Source: an uncultured Clostridia bacterium
GTDB taxonomy: Bacteria; Bacillota; Clostridia; TANB77; CAG-465
NCBI GenBank assembly: GCA_934162655.1
Contig: CAKPJL010000003.1
Location: 1-64,000, forward strand
DNA length: 64,000 nt
Direction: 5' to 3'
Shown here: positions 53,775-62,183 of the stretch, piece by piece
Numbering within the stretch: position 1 is the first letter of the stretch
Layout of the letters: the number at the start of each line of letters is the position of its first letter
The notes under the pieces: generated by a model
The model's input: the letters and a program-made list of their open reading frames with translations, nothing else
Databases searched by the model: none
What the model was told of the DNA's origin: nothing
Position numbers and translations under genes: made by a program

Positions 53775-53832
53775 GTACTTATTTTTTAGTACAAAAGGTA
53801 TATAACTATATTTTAGTATAATTATATACCTT
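53771..53832 (-). promoter_or_regulatory. paired hairpins directly 3' of the major pilin-like gene
   Basis: TTTTGTAC/GTACAAAA (53771-53796) and AAGGTATATAA/TTATATACCTT (53795-53832) overlap by two bases and sit right after the stop. Such structures commonly stabilise an upstream mRNA segment. Confidence 0.55.
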
Positions 53833-53841
53833 AAAAATTAA

Positions 53842-54306
53842 TTATTTAATTCCTTGCTTTTTGAATGAAATACCTACTACTGCATCATTTATTTTTATTA
53901 AACTTGCATCATACTTTGCAGTTGTAACTATATAATAGCTCATGTCAGAAGTAGATGTTAATTTTCCAACTGCTGGCACATCACTATTAACACTAGTAGA
54001 TTTTCCGTCAGAAATTAATCCACCAAGATTTACTGTTTTACCATTTACATTTGTTAGTTCAATCGCCATTTTAGAGTCACCATGATACTTTTTAACTGAA
54101 GCAAGCACTTGTGAGCCAGTCATAACAGTACCATCATATTCTTGTGTTAATTGCTTTTGTAATTGTGCTGACATAGCAGAAAGTTCACCTGTTGCATTAT
54201 TTGCAAGTTCTTGTCCCATACCAGTAACAACCATTACAATTGCTATAATTATGATTGTTATGAAAAGTCCAACACCAATCATAATCGCTTTTTGTGCATT
54301 ATCCAT
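53842..54306 (-). CDS. probable major pilin-like subunit (A)
   Basis: A 154-residue protein with a hydrophobic N-terminal helix (about 8-30, MDNAQKAIMIGVGLFITIII) and a Ser/Thr/Gly-rich outer domain with the shared motif YDGTVMTGSQVLASVKKYHG at about 59-78. No prepilin-peptidase site is visible, so it may keep its whole N-terminus or use a different leader. It comes directly after the platform gene, the usual place of a major subunit, and is bracketed by hairpins. Confidence 0.72.
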   Translation of the reverse strand: MDNAQKAIMIGVGLFITIIIIAIVMVVTGMGQELANNATGELSAMSAQLQKQLTQEYDGTVMTGSQVLASVKKYHGDSKMAIELTNVNGKTVNLGGLISDGKSTSVNSDVPAVGKLTSTSDMSYYIVTTAKYDASLIKINDAVVGISFKKQGIK

Positions 54307-54337
54307 TATTTTTTCCTCCTTATTTTTTATATATTAA

Positions 54338-54354
54338 ACACAAATATATTGTGT
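54338..54354 (-). promoter_or_regulatory. leader hairpin before the major pilin-like gene
   Basis: A 6-bp stem ACACAA/TTGTGT with a 5-base loop, about 20 bases before the SD AAGGAGG. Confidence 0.4.
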
Positions 54355-54366
54355 CTAAAACTTTTA

Positions 54367-56418
54367 TTATAGTGACATAGCACTAAAATATGAAATCATT
54401 TGCATTACACTTACTATTAGAAGTGGAGCTACAAGATATCCACCAATCAATAATATTAATGGCATAAAGCCTAAAACTTTACCATATGTAACCTTTTTTT
54501 GAATAAGTCTTTGATTTCCTTCTTTTCTTCTTTCATAGTAAAATCCTCTCTCTGTTTCTAGTTCATCAAACGCATCACGAACTGGAATACGCTCAACTGC
54601 TGATTGAAGTTGTTCTACTATTCTTTGGAAATCTTTATATGGTACAGATTCTTTTAATTCTTCTAGTGCTTCATATGCTCCAGCCTCATAATTATTTAGA
54701 GCTGTTGCAATAGGTTCTTTAAATGCATATGAAAATCTACATAACCATTCAAGTATTGTTTGAACATCAATTCTATCAATATACATAAGCATAAGTATTA
54801 TTGACTGGAATTGCATAATTTCATTTTCTTTTTCCATCTCTCTAATCTTATTTCTTATAACAAGAACAATAGATGGAATATAATATGCTATTACGCCAAT
54901 TACTATTGAAATTAATACTTGCCAATATTTAACGTAAGAATTTTTAACCTTTTGTATTTTATTATACACTCTATCTACTTCATCTTGATCAACTTGTCCA
55001 GTTGCAGAGTCAGTAAATCTAAGCTCCAAATCTTCACGTGTTACATTTTTATTTTTATATTCATCGATATATGTTTTATCTCTTTCATTTAAAGCTTTAG
55101 CAGCCCTTTCTTGTTCTGCTGACAGCTTACCAAACGATAAGAATTCATCGCTTATTGCTGTATAGACAGAATTAAAATCAATGTATTGTATATTAAACAT
55201 AAGTATCATAGAAAGTACAAAACCAAGGAACGCTGCCACAAGCTTATTTACATATAACCATTCAATTGTAAGATATGCATTTGTATTTTTAATAAGTTCT
55301 GTATCTTTTCTATATTTTCTTGTATGCTCTTTTGGTTTAAATGCATCTACTAGCATCTTACCAAATTGAGTTCTATAAACTTTATCTTGCCATCTCACAC
55401 TTGATACTCTATCAAATTTTATTTCTTCCGAATCTTCTTTAATTATACGAAGCATTAAATAAGAAACAAATATTGATATAATTATTAAGGATTGCATTAC
55501 AAATCCTATACTACTATTGTAAAAATTAGCAAGAGACGGGAAATTTGACTCTGCCCATGATTGCAATGGCTTAATTGCTACAAGTGGCACAACTGCTATT
55601 ATTGTCAAACTTCTAAACATGTAATTTATCTTATCACGCTTTAATATTTCAAGATATATATCACTTAAAATATTATTTAAGTTTCTAAGGTATACGGATG
55701 TACCATCAACTTTTCTATCCCCTAGTTCTAGTGTTAAGTATGATACACCTGCAAATAATTTTAGAAATCTATTTGGGGCTGTATCATAATATTTTTCAAG
55801 TTCAGCCTCTGGATTTTCAGACATCATTGCTTCTTTTATTCTTTTTAATTGAGGAACAATTTCTTTTTCGCCTAAATCATCCATTGCCGCATCAAAAGCT
55901 TCTTCAATCATACCATGTTCATGGAATGCATGTCTTATGGAAGTGAATGCTTCTGGTAGCTGTCTTAATATCTTTAAAGATACTGAATTTATATTTAAAT
56001 CTATAATTTTTTCTGCTACAACCAAAATACCAACTAAACATATAAGTGACATATATAGATCATTAACTAAGTTAACAAGTGTAAATGAAGCTACAAATAT
56101 GAAAAATAGCATAATCATCATAAGTTTTCCTGTATTTTTTCTTATTTCATATTCTGTATAATCATTTGCCATTTCCATTTTTAGTCTAGTTTTTTTAGTA
56201 TAGTATTTTATTATTGGCATTTTAACAAATACCAAATAAGCCGATTGATAAATTCTATCTAGAGTATCTTTTGATAGTTTTTTATCTTTTACTTTTAATT
56301 GATCCTTCTCATATAGTGTTTTATTTTTAGAATAGTTTTTCTTAGTTCTAAAATAAAATATAAGTGTTGCTGAAAGGATCAAAGCAGCAAATACTACTAA
56401 TATTATTATAAATACCAT
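54367..56418 (-). CDS. fused TadB-TadC platform protein (GspF-like)
   Basis: The 683-residue protein holds two T2SS-F-type halves. Half one (about 100-345) has LRQLPEAFTSIRHAFHEHG and ALDVAMDDLGEKE-like helical motifs between membrane helices. Half two (about 380-683) has FQSIILMLMYIDRIDVQTILEWL, YAFKEPIATALNNYE and membrane helices at about 505-525 and 650-675. In most Tad systems TadB and TadC are separate proteins; here they form a single chain. It would be the inner-membrane platform driven by the CpaF-type ATPase encoded just upstream. Confidence 0.85.
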   Translation of the reverse strand: MVFIIILVVFAALILSATLIFYFRTKKNYSKNKTLYEKDQLKVKDKKLSKDTLDRIYQSAYLVFVKMPIIKYYTKKTRLKMEMANDYTEYEIRKNTGKLMMIMLFFIFVASFTLVNLVNDLYMSLICLVGILVVAEKIIDLNINSVSLKILRQLPEAFTSIRHAFHEHGMIEEAFDAAMDDLGEKEIVPQLKRIKEAMMSENPEAELEKYYDTAPNRFLKLFAGVSYLTLELGDRKVDGTSVYLRNLNNILSDIYLEILKRDKINYMFRSLTIIAVVPLVAIKPLQSWAESNFPSLANFYNSSIGFVMQSLIIISIFVSYLMLRIIKEDSEEIKFDRVSSVRWQDKVYRTQFGKMLVDAFKPKEHTRKYRKDTELIKNTNAYLTIEWLYVNKLVAAFLGFVLSMILMFNIQYIDFNSVYTAISDEFLSFGKLSAEQERAAKALNERDKTYIDEYKNKNVTREDLELRFTDSATGQVDQDEVDRVYNKIQKVKNSYVKYWQVLISIVIGVIAYYIPSIVLVIRNKIREMEKENEIMQFQSIILMLMYIDRIDVQTILEWLCRFSYAFKEPIATALNNYEAGAYEALEELKESVPYKDFQRIVEQLQSAVERIPVRDAFDELETERGFYYERRKEGNQRLIQKKVTYGKVLGFMPLILLIGGYLVAPLLIVSVMQMISYFSAMSL

Positions 56419-56427
56419 AAAACACTA

Positions 56428-58320
56428 TCACCCCCAAGCTGTATCAACAAAGTTATCAAATGCTCTCATGTCTTCTGGTGACATATTCTCACGCATTGCT
56501 TTAATATTTGCCTCAGATATTGGATGTGTGAATACATATTCACCATCACGCCATTCAATTATGTTATGATAAGTATAATTGTTATTTTGTGTCATATGTT
56601 TAAAGTATTCAACAGAATTGTCCATAAATTTATCTAACTTTTGCTCTATTGTTTTTTGTTCTCTATAATCATTGTTATATTCAAATTTCTGTTCTATTGG
56701 AACACATTCAGTTATTCTTTCAATGTAACGGGTACCATCAACACCTCTTTTTAGATGTATATCGAAGTTTATAACTTGTACAACCTGTACTTCTGCAACA
56801 TTTTCAGAATTAAACATTCCAATTTTTAATAGTGAGTTTCTAAGTGCAGTTATAAGGTTAGGGAAAGTTTTAGCATGGTGTGTAAAAAGTGTGAATTTAG
56901 ACGCAACCTGTGCCATCTGAATCATCCAAGCAGCAACCGGATCAGTTGCAACCTCTCCTAGGATATTTACACCACCATCTGTCTTTTTTTGTACATCTAG
57001 ACCCATTTGTCCAGTTATTGTTTCAGTTTCACGAAGTGATAGTATATTGTGATTTGGATATATTTTTCTTAAATGTAATTCAAATGCTGTTTCTTGCACA
57101 CGAATTGTAATTGTTGGATATAAGTATTTCATTATAGCCATAAGAAGTGTTGTCTTACCACATCCCTGTTCACCAGTAATTGCTGTAACACGAGCACCAG
57201 TTATTAAATATTTTAATAATTCTATTACTTTTTCTTTTCCTTTATGTACTAATAATTGTTCGGCAGATATTAATGTTGGTGGAGCAAACTTTCTTACAAA
57301 GAATGCCCAAGATTCTGCAAAGTTTGGTCTTAATACAACTACACGCGAACCATCTTTCATCTCATTGATTTTAAAACCAACAGACTCAGAAAGTTGTCCT
57401 GGATTATTATATTTATAAATATTTTGACAGACTCTTTTAAGCTCTGCTTCGCTACCAAATGATAAGAAAGATAAGTATGTAGCTTTACCCTTGTAAAATA
57501 TCCATACAGAGTCGTATGACATAGGCATCTTTTTACCATTCATCTGTTCTAAATAATCTTCCATTCCTGTTACTTGATCCAAGAATGAAGGAGGAATACC
57601 AGATACACCACCAGATACTCCATCAATATTCATATCACGAATATCATCTACAACACTATAACCTTTATACCCTTGATATACACGTTGAACAATAATTTCT
57701 AGTTTATCATCAAATGTTAACATATCAGGTGATATTTCTTTATCAAATATATCATTAATTTCCTCTGCTGTTATTACATAAGAAGAAACCTCCGGATCAA
57801 ATTCATATTTTGGAACATCAAGATTATATTTAGTTATAAGTTGTGTAAGTGCTTCAGCCTTATATTCTTTTTTGTAAAAATGAAGTAATATTTCAAACTT
57901 ATCTTGTGGGGTTAGTGCCTCTGTATCATCAAAAGGTATTGCATAATTTGCATTAATCCCATTTACTCCATAATTATTTTTAAGTAAGTCAAACATCAAA
58001 GTTTTAACATACTTTTTATCGCTCTTATCTGCATAACCAGCACCTTTTAATGCTTTTTTTAATGCATATTTTACATTTCTTCTTCTTTCAAATTCTTCTT
58101 CTGAAAGTGCTAAATCGTACAAATTCATACGAGTAATTTCATCAAATTGTTTCTTTATAAATTCTTGCATTTTTTGTATGCTATACTTATCTCTTTCACG
58201 AGCCACAATCACATTATCTGTTTCTTTTACTGTTGAGCCTTTAATTCTATAAAAGAAGTATCCAACAACAAAAGCAAGTAAAACAACAATAAGCACAATG
58301 TTAAGAACAAATGCAACCAT
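56428..58320 (-). CDS. CpaF/TadA-like secretion ATPase with N-terminal membrane anchor
   Basis: The protein has 630 residues. A membrane helix at about 5-26 precedes a long helical domain (about 40-330) and the GspE/CpaF motor: Walker A GEQGCGKT at 383-390, then LGEVATDPVAAWMIQ and the FTLFTHHAKTF His box. Most CpaF proteins are wholly soluble, so the N-terminal anchor is unusual. It powers assembly of Tad-type pili. Gene order cpaB, parA-like, tadZ-like, cpaF, tadBC is conserved with Tad operons. Confidence 0.9.
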   Translation of the reverse strand: MVAFVLNIVLIVVLLAFVVGYFFYRIKGSTVKETDNVIVARERDKYSIQKMQEFIKKQFDEITRMNLYDLALSEEEFERRRNVKYALKKALKGAGYADKSDKKYVKTLMFDLLKNNYGVNGINANYAIPFDDTEALTPQDKFEILLHFYKKEYKAEALTQLITKYNLDVPKYEFDPEVSSYVITAEEINDIFDKEISPDMLTFDDKLEIIVQRVYQGYKGYSVVDDIRDMNIDGVSGGVSGIPPSFLDQVTGMEDYLEQMNGKKMPMSYDSVWIFYKGKATYLSFLSFGSEAELKRVCQNIYKYNNPGQLSESVGFKINEMKDGSRVVVLRPNFAESWAFFVRKFAPPTLISAEQLLVHKGKEKVIELLKYLITGARVTAITGEQGCGKTTLLMAIMKYLYPTITIRVQETAFELHLRKIYPNHNILSLRETETITGQMGLDVQKKTDGGVNILGEVATDPVAAWMIQMAQVASKFTLFTHHAKTFPNLITALRNSLLKIGMFNSENVAEVQVVQVINFDIHLKRGVDGTRYIERITECVPIEQKFEYNNDYREQKTIEQKLDKFMDNSVEYFKHMTQNNNYTYHNIIEWRDGEYVFTHPISEANIKAMRENMSPEDMRAFDNFVDTAWG

Positions 58321-58346
58321 TTTTTCACCCTCTTTTTTTTAAAATT

Positions 58347-59159
58347 CTAACTTTCTTTAATCTTAGTAATATCTAGTATCCTTTGCACAATTTCACTTGT
58401 AGCAACTATAAGTTTTCCATTGTAATCATTTTTATCAGCATTTAAGTTCTTATAGAAGAAGTCTATAATATCTCCGTCATTGCATGCATCTGAAAAAATT
58501 GCATTATGTGGAATAGTATATATTGGCTCTTTTATCTTAAATCTTGATGCAATATTAAATGCAGTGTATTTAGATTTATCATCATAGTCTCCAAGTACAT
58601 AAATTTTTTGTTTATCTTTTAGTGTTTCATCACTGTCTATTTTCTTAAAGAAATCTGTTAGTTTTACTATATCTTGATTTAAAACACAAACTACAACATC
58701 TGAGTCGGCTAAAACATTATCAATGTCATCTTTTTTACCTTTTGGCAAATCGAGTAAAACCAAATCATATAACTCATCTGCTTTTCTAATTAAATATGTT
58801 AAACTCTGCATTATTTGATTATACATTTCTATATCATTTGAATTAATTCCATAAAGTATATCAAGTCTATTTTTTAATACAGGTTTTGCATAGTTTTGTA
58901 TAAAATCAGGTGTTAACTTATTTGAAGTTATAAGTCTTGAAAGTGCTGATATTCCTATATTAGAGCTTTCAAAAGTTCCACTTGTAACAAGTTCATCATA
59001 AGGTGTATATGCAGATTCCACTTTTCTTGAATTAAAGTTTGTTTGAAGTAAAATGCTTGTTACTTTATGTGTTATTCCCATAAGAGTGGATACGGCTAAA
59101 ATGGCGTGTGTATTTCCTGCCATTGCTTTATCCATACTCCAAAATGTTACTTTTGCCAT
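58347..59159 (-). CDS. TadZ/CpaE-like ParA-fold protein without standard P-loop
   Basis: A 270-residue cytoplasmic protein of the ParA/MinD fold. The P-loop region reads FWSMDKAMAGNTHAILAV instead of KGGVGKT; the switch strand YDLVLLDLPKGKKDD and late strand KIYVLGDYD are present. TadZ/CpaE proteins mark the pole or site of pilus assembly. It is directly downstream of another ParA-like gene (one-base gap) and upstream of the ATPase. Confidence 0.8.
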   Translation of the reverse strand: MAKVTFWSMDKAMAGNTHAILAVSTLMGITHKVTSILLQTNFNSRKVESAYTPYDELVTSGTFESSNIGISALSRLITSNKLTPDFIQNYAKPVLKNRLDILYGINSNDIEMYNQIMQSLTYLIRKADELYDLVLLDLPKGKKDDIDNVLADSDVVVCVLNQDIVKLTDFFKKIDSDETLKDKQKIYVLGDYDDKSKYTAFNIASRFKIKEPIYTIPHNAIFSDACNDGDIIDFFYKNLNADKNDYNGKLIVATSEIVQRILDITKIKES

Positions 59160-59160
59160 C

Positions 59161-59874
59161 TTAGTCCCTCCTTCTTTTTATTTCGTTTATTACTTGTTTT
59201 GCCTTTACATCTTCTAATATTTCTGCAACCATATCAGCAATTGCTGATATAAAGTACTTAGTATGTTTTTTTACATCTATTATTCCGCTTAATTGAGAAT
59301 CCATATTTACCATTTTATCTTGATCATCATTTGGAATTTCATATTCATTTTCATTCCATTCAATTCCATATGCTGTAAGGCTATCAACAAAGTATTTTTC
59401 AGATGCACGTGACATATAATTTTTATAAATGACTCTTGTCATTTTTATTTTTTCTTCACTTGCATTATTAAATATTTTAAATCCATTTGCAATCTCTTTA
59501 TTTTTTTGAACTGATAACACTGTTGATTCTATAAAGAAATATAGTTTATCAAATCCTCTGGCCCTAAAGAATTCGTATGCTTTTGGACTGTCGATATCAA
59601 TTATTGCAAAATCATATAGTCCCATATTAATTCCACGTTCATTCATATAATTATCTATTTCATGGATACTTCCAAATCCTACTGCAAAGTCTATGCCGTT
59701 ATATTGTGTAACATATGACTTTTCAATGCTCATTGATGGTATTACATATTTTAACTTTCTATCAAGCGTTGCATCTATTACTAAAACGGATTTACCCATT
59801 ATATTTAATGTCTTTGCTAAATTTATTGCAAAATCATATTTTTCGGTATATCCCATTAACCCTATTACTTTCAT
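59161..59874 (-). CDS. ParA-like protein with lost P-loop, Tad-like operon
   Basis: A 237-residue protein: MKVIGLMGYTEKYDFAINLAKTLNIMG replaces the Walker A loop, broken here at GYTEKYDF. The strands VLVIDATLDRK and YDFAIIDIDSPKAY keep the fold. It is likely a second localisation or scaffold protein paired with the next TadZ-like protein. It lies directly after cpaB. Confidence 0.75.
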   Translation of the reverse strand: MKVIGLMGYTEKYDFAINLAKTLNIMGKSVLVIDATLDRKLKYVIPSMSIEKSYVTQYNGIDFAVGFGSIHEIDNYMNERGINMGLYDFAIIDIDSPKAYEFFRARGFDKLYFFIESTVLSVQKNKEIANGFKIFNNASEEKIKMTRVIYKNYMSRASEKYFVDSLTAYGIEWNENEYEIPNDDQDKMVNMDSQLSGIIDVKKHTKYFISAIADMVAEILEDVKAKQVINEIKRRRD

Positions 59875-59906
59875 TTTTTCCTCCTAATAACTTAAATACT
59901 ATTTTG

Positions 59907-61004
59907 TTACTCACCTAGTAAGCTATTTCTTTCTTCCTTTTGTGTTTGTATTGAATTTGTAACACCTTCGATTACATTTTCATATGCATCGCCTTGTGTT
60001 GATTTATATGAAGAAATTCCACTTTCAATATTTCTTCTAACTTCTGAGCTTAATTTATTTTTAGCATCTTGTAGCACATTTGCATTTGATTTCATCATTG
60101 TTATAATTTGTTCATTTGGTTGGTAATTTTCAGTTGTTCTAGATAATGTAGCAGCATAATTCTTATATTTTACTATTAAATCAAATATAGAGTTAACTGT
60201 TGCATTATTTGCAGTAATAGTTGTTGATGCAGTTGTATCTGATGTAGTAGTTTGTTCACCACCAACAGTAGTTTCAGTTGGTGTTGTTGTATTTGCACTT
60301 TCTAAATTAAACGCTTTTGCAATAGCATCAAGCATATATCCTCTTAAAGTATCATTTGTTTCATCAGCTATTTTAACTTGTGCTTCTGGATCTGTGTATT
60401 TAGTAGCATAAAGTTTAGTACCATCATTTAGGTATGAATCAACGATAGCACCATTTAGAATCAATCTTTCATCTTCTGTTAAAGTAAGCCAAAAAGTAGA
60501 GCCAGATATTGTTCCAATTTGTTTTTGTGCAAGCACTATGTAATCTGTACCATTAGGATACATGATACGCACATCAACATAGTCACCTGTTACTAAATCA
60601 CTTGGCATTAAAACAGTATTTATTTCTTGTGACCTTACATCAGCTGAAACTATTTCACTAGTTACCATTGATTTAGTTATAGGAATAGTTGCTGGTATAT
60701 TGAATTTAGCAACATTTCCAACAATCTCGCTTGTAGAAAGTGCACCAGTAGGTACAGTTCTTTTATGAATATTGACTGTTGTAACCATATCAGAAGTTAT
60801 TACTTCTCCTTGTATAACATCTCTATTTAAAACAGCTACATCTTGAGTATATAGCCTATTATATTTTTTATTTGTTCCAGCTTCATAGCTCTTTATTGTT
60901 GAAAGTGACCACCATAGAGTAACACCTACTGCTACAAGGCCCACTCCAAAACCAATTCCCATACCTGTGAATAATTTTTTCTTGATTTGATTCATTCCTA
61001 TCAT
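59907..61004 (-). CDS. CpaB/RcpC-like SAF-domain protein
   Basis: The 365-residue protein has an N-terminal membrane helix (about 12-33), a SAF domain (about 48-115: VAVLNRDVIQGEVITSDMV and VPTGALSTSEIVGN), an RcpC-like strand-rich domain (about 125-230), a Thr-rich linker (about 238-265) and a helical tail. CpaB is the periplasm- or wall-side collar of Tad systems. It is the first gene of the operon. Start has SD GGAGG. No outer-membrane secretin is expected or seen. Confidence 0.88.
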   Translation of the reverse strand: MIGMNQIKKKLFTGMGIGFGVGLVAVGVTLWWSLSTIKSYEAGTNKKYNRLYTQDVAVLNRDVIQGEVITSDMVTTVNIHKRTVPTGALSTSEIVGNVAKFNIPATIPITKSMVTSEIVSADVRSQEINTVLMPSDLVTGDYVDVRIMYPNGTDYIVLAQKQIGTISGSTFWLTLTEDERLILNGAIVDSYLNDGTKLYATKYTDPEAQVKIADETNDTLRGYMLDAIAKAFNLESANTTTPTETTVGGEQTTTSDTTASTTITANNATVNSIFDLIVKYKNYAATLSRTTENYQPNEQIITMMKSNANVLQDAKNKLSSEVRRNIESGISSYKSTQGDAYENVIEGVTNSIQTQKEERNSLLGE

Positions 61005-61020
61005 AATTTAACCTCCATGA

Positions 61021-61038
61021 GCATTAAGTAATTAATGC
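61021..61038 (-). promoter_or_regulatory. inverted repeat in the leader of the Tad-like operon
   Basis: A perfect palindrome GCATTAA-GTAA-TTAATGC lies between the -10 box and the SD. It may be an operator or an mRNA hairpin. Confidence 0.5.
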
Positions 61039-61053
61039 CTTTTAACTTCAAAA

Positions 61054-61082
61054 AGTATATATTATTTTTAATCTTTTTTCAA
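61054..61082 (-). promoter_or_regulatory. promoter of the Tad-like operon
   Basis: TTGAAA (61077-61082) and TATACT (61054-61059) with a 17-base spacer on minus, about 50 bases before the cpaB-like start. Confidence 0.75.
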
Positions 61083-61130
61083 TATTATTTATTTTAGTTT
61101 TTTTGTACATATTCAAATGTTATAAATAAG

Positions 61131-61166
61131 AAATACCATTGTAACATTTTTGTAACAATGGTATTT
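61131..61166 (-). terminator. corA terminator
   Basis: The 12-bp stem AAATACCATTGT/ACAATGGTATTT is followed by a T-rich run on minus. Confidence 0.75.
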
Positions 61167-61188
61167 CGATTCCAAATATTTATATATT

Positions 61189-62133
61189 TTATAACAAATT
61201 TCTTTTTCTTAGAATCAACGCACATATAAGTGTAGCCAAGCACGAAACAATAATAACACCGTAAAATCCTAAAAGATTTGTTGGAAAAGGAAAATCTACA
61301 TTCATTCCTAGAAAACTTGCTATCATAGTAGGAATTGCAATTATTATAGTTACAGATGTTAAAATTTTCATAACATTATTTAAATTATTAGATACCATTG
61401 TACCAAATATTTCTATTATTCCATTAAGTATCTCACTATATGTTCCAATCATTTCCATTGCCTGTCTATTTTCGATAATAGTATCTTCTAGTATTTCTTC
61501 ATCCTCTTCATATAGCTTAATTGCTTTTCCTCTATTAAGCCTTTCAAGTACCACTTGATTTGCTTTTGCAGAAGCATTAAAATATATCATAGTTTTTTGG
61601 AAATTTAGTAGTTTTAATAACTCTATATTGCTCATTGTCCTTTGCATTTTAGTTTCAAAAGTTTCCAAATCTTTATTTATGTATGTCAAATATTTAATAT
61701 AATCTTGTGCTATTTTAAATAAAATTTGAAAGACCATTTTTGACTTCTTATGTGTTTCTATATCATTTATCATATTAGGTTTTAATAATTCTTCTACCGC
61801 CCCTATTTTATACTGAGATATTGTAACAAATATGTCATCTCTTACAAGTATCATACCTATTGGCATTGTAGTATAAATCTTAGATTTTTTATTCATTTCA
61901 CATACTGGAGAATCTACTACAATTAATACATTTTCATCTGATGTATCAATATGTGCTTTTTCTGCTATATCTAGTGGATATCTAAGTAATTGTTCATCAA
62001 TTCCTATCATTTCTGATACCCACTTTATTTCTTTTTCAGTTGGATGGGTAATATTAACCCAGCATCCTTTTTGGGGCTTACCTATTTTTTCAACCTTTTT
62101 ATTATTTATTTGAGTTGCATAAATATCTACCAT
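61189..62133 (-). CDS. CorA-family divalent metal transporter
   Basis: A 314-residue protein with a large cytoplasmic N-terminal domain (1-250) and two C-terminal membrane helices (about 255-275 and 288-307). The signature GMN is present in FLGMNVDFP. It would form a pentameric Mg2+ (or Co2+/Ni2+) channel. It stands between terminators, so it is separately transcribed. Confidence 0.93.
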   Translation of the reverse strand: MVDIYATQINNKKVEKIGKPQKGCWVNITHPTEKEIKWVSEMIGIDEQLLRYPLDIAEKAHIDTSDENVLIVVDSPVCEMNKKSKIYTTMPIGMILVRDDIFVTISQYKIGAVEELLKPNMINDIETHKKSKMVFQILFKIAQDYIKYLTYINKDLETFETKMQRTMSNIELLKLLNFQKTMIYFNASAKANQVVLERLNRGKAIKLYEEDEEILEDTIIENRQAMEMIGTYSEILNGIIEIFGTMVSNNLNNVMKILTSVTIIIAIPTMIASFLGMNVDFPFPTNLLGFYGVIIVSCLATLICALILRKRNLL

Positions 62134-62153
62134 AAATTCCTCCTACATTTAAA

Positions 62154-62183
62154 AAATGATATGACATTTACTGCATATCATTT
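62154..62183 (-). terminator. terminator after the signal peptidase-DUF5305 unit
   Basis: The stem AAATGATATG/CATATCATTT overlaps the DUF5305 stop codon and is followed by a T-run on minus. Confidence 0.75.
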
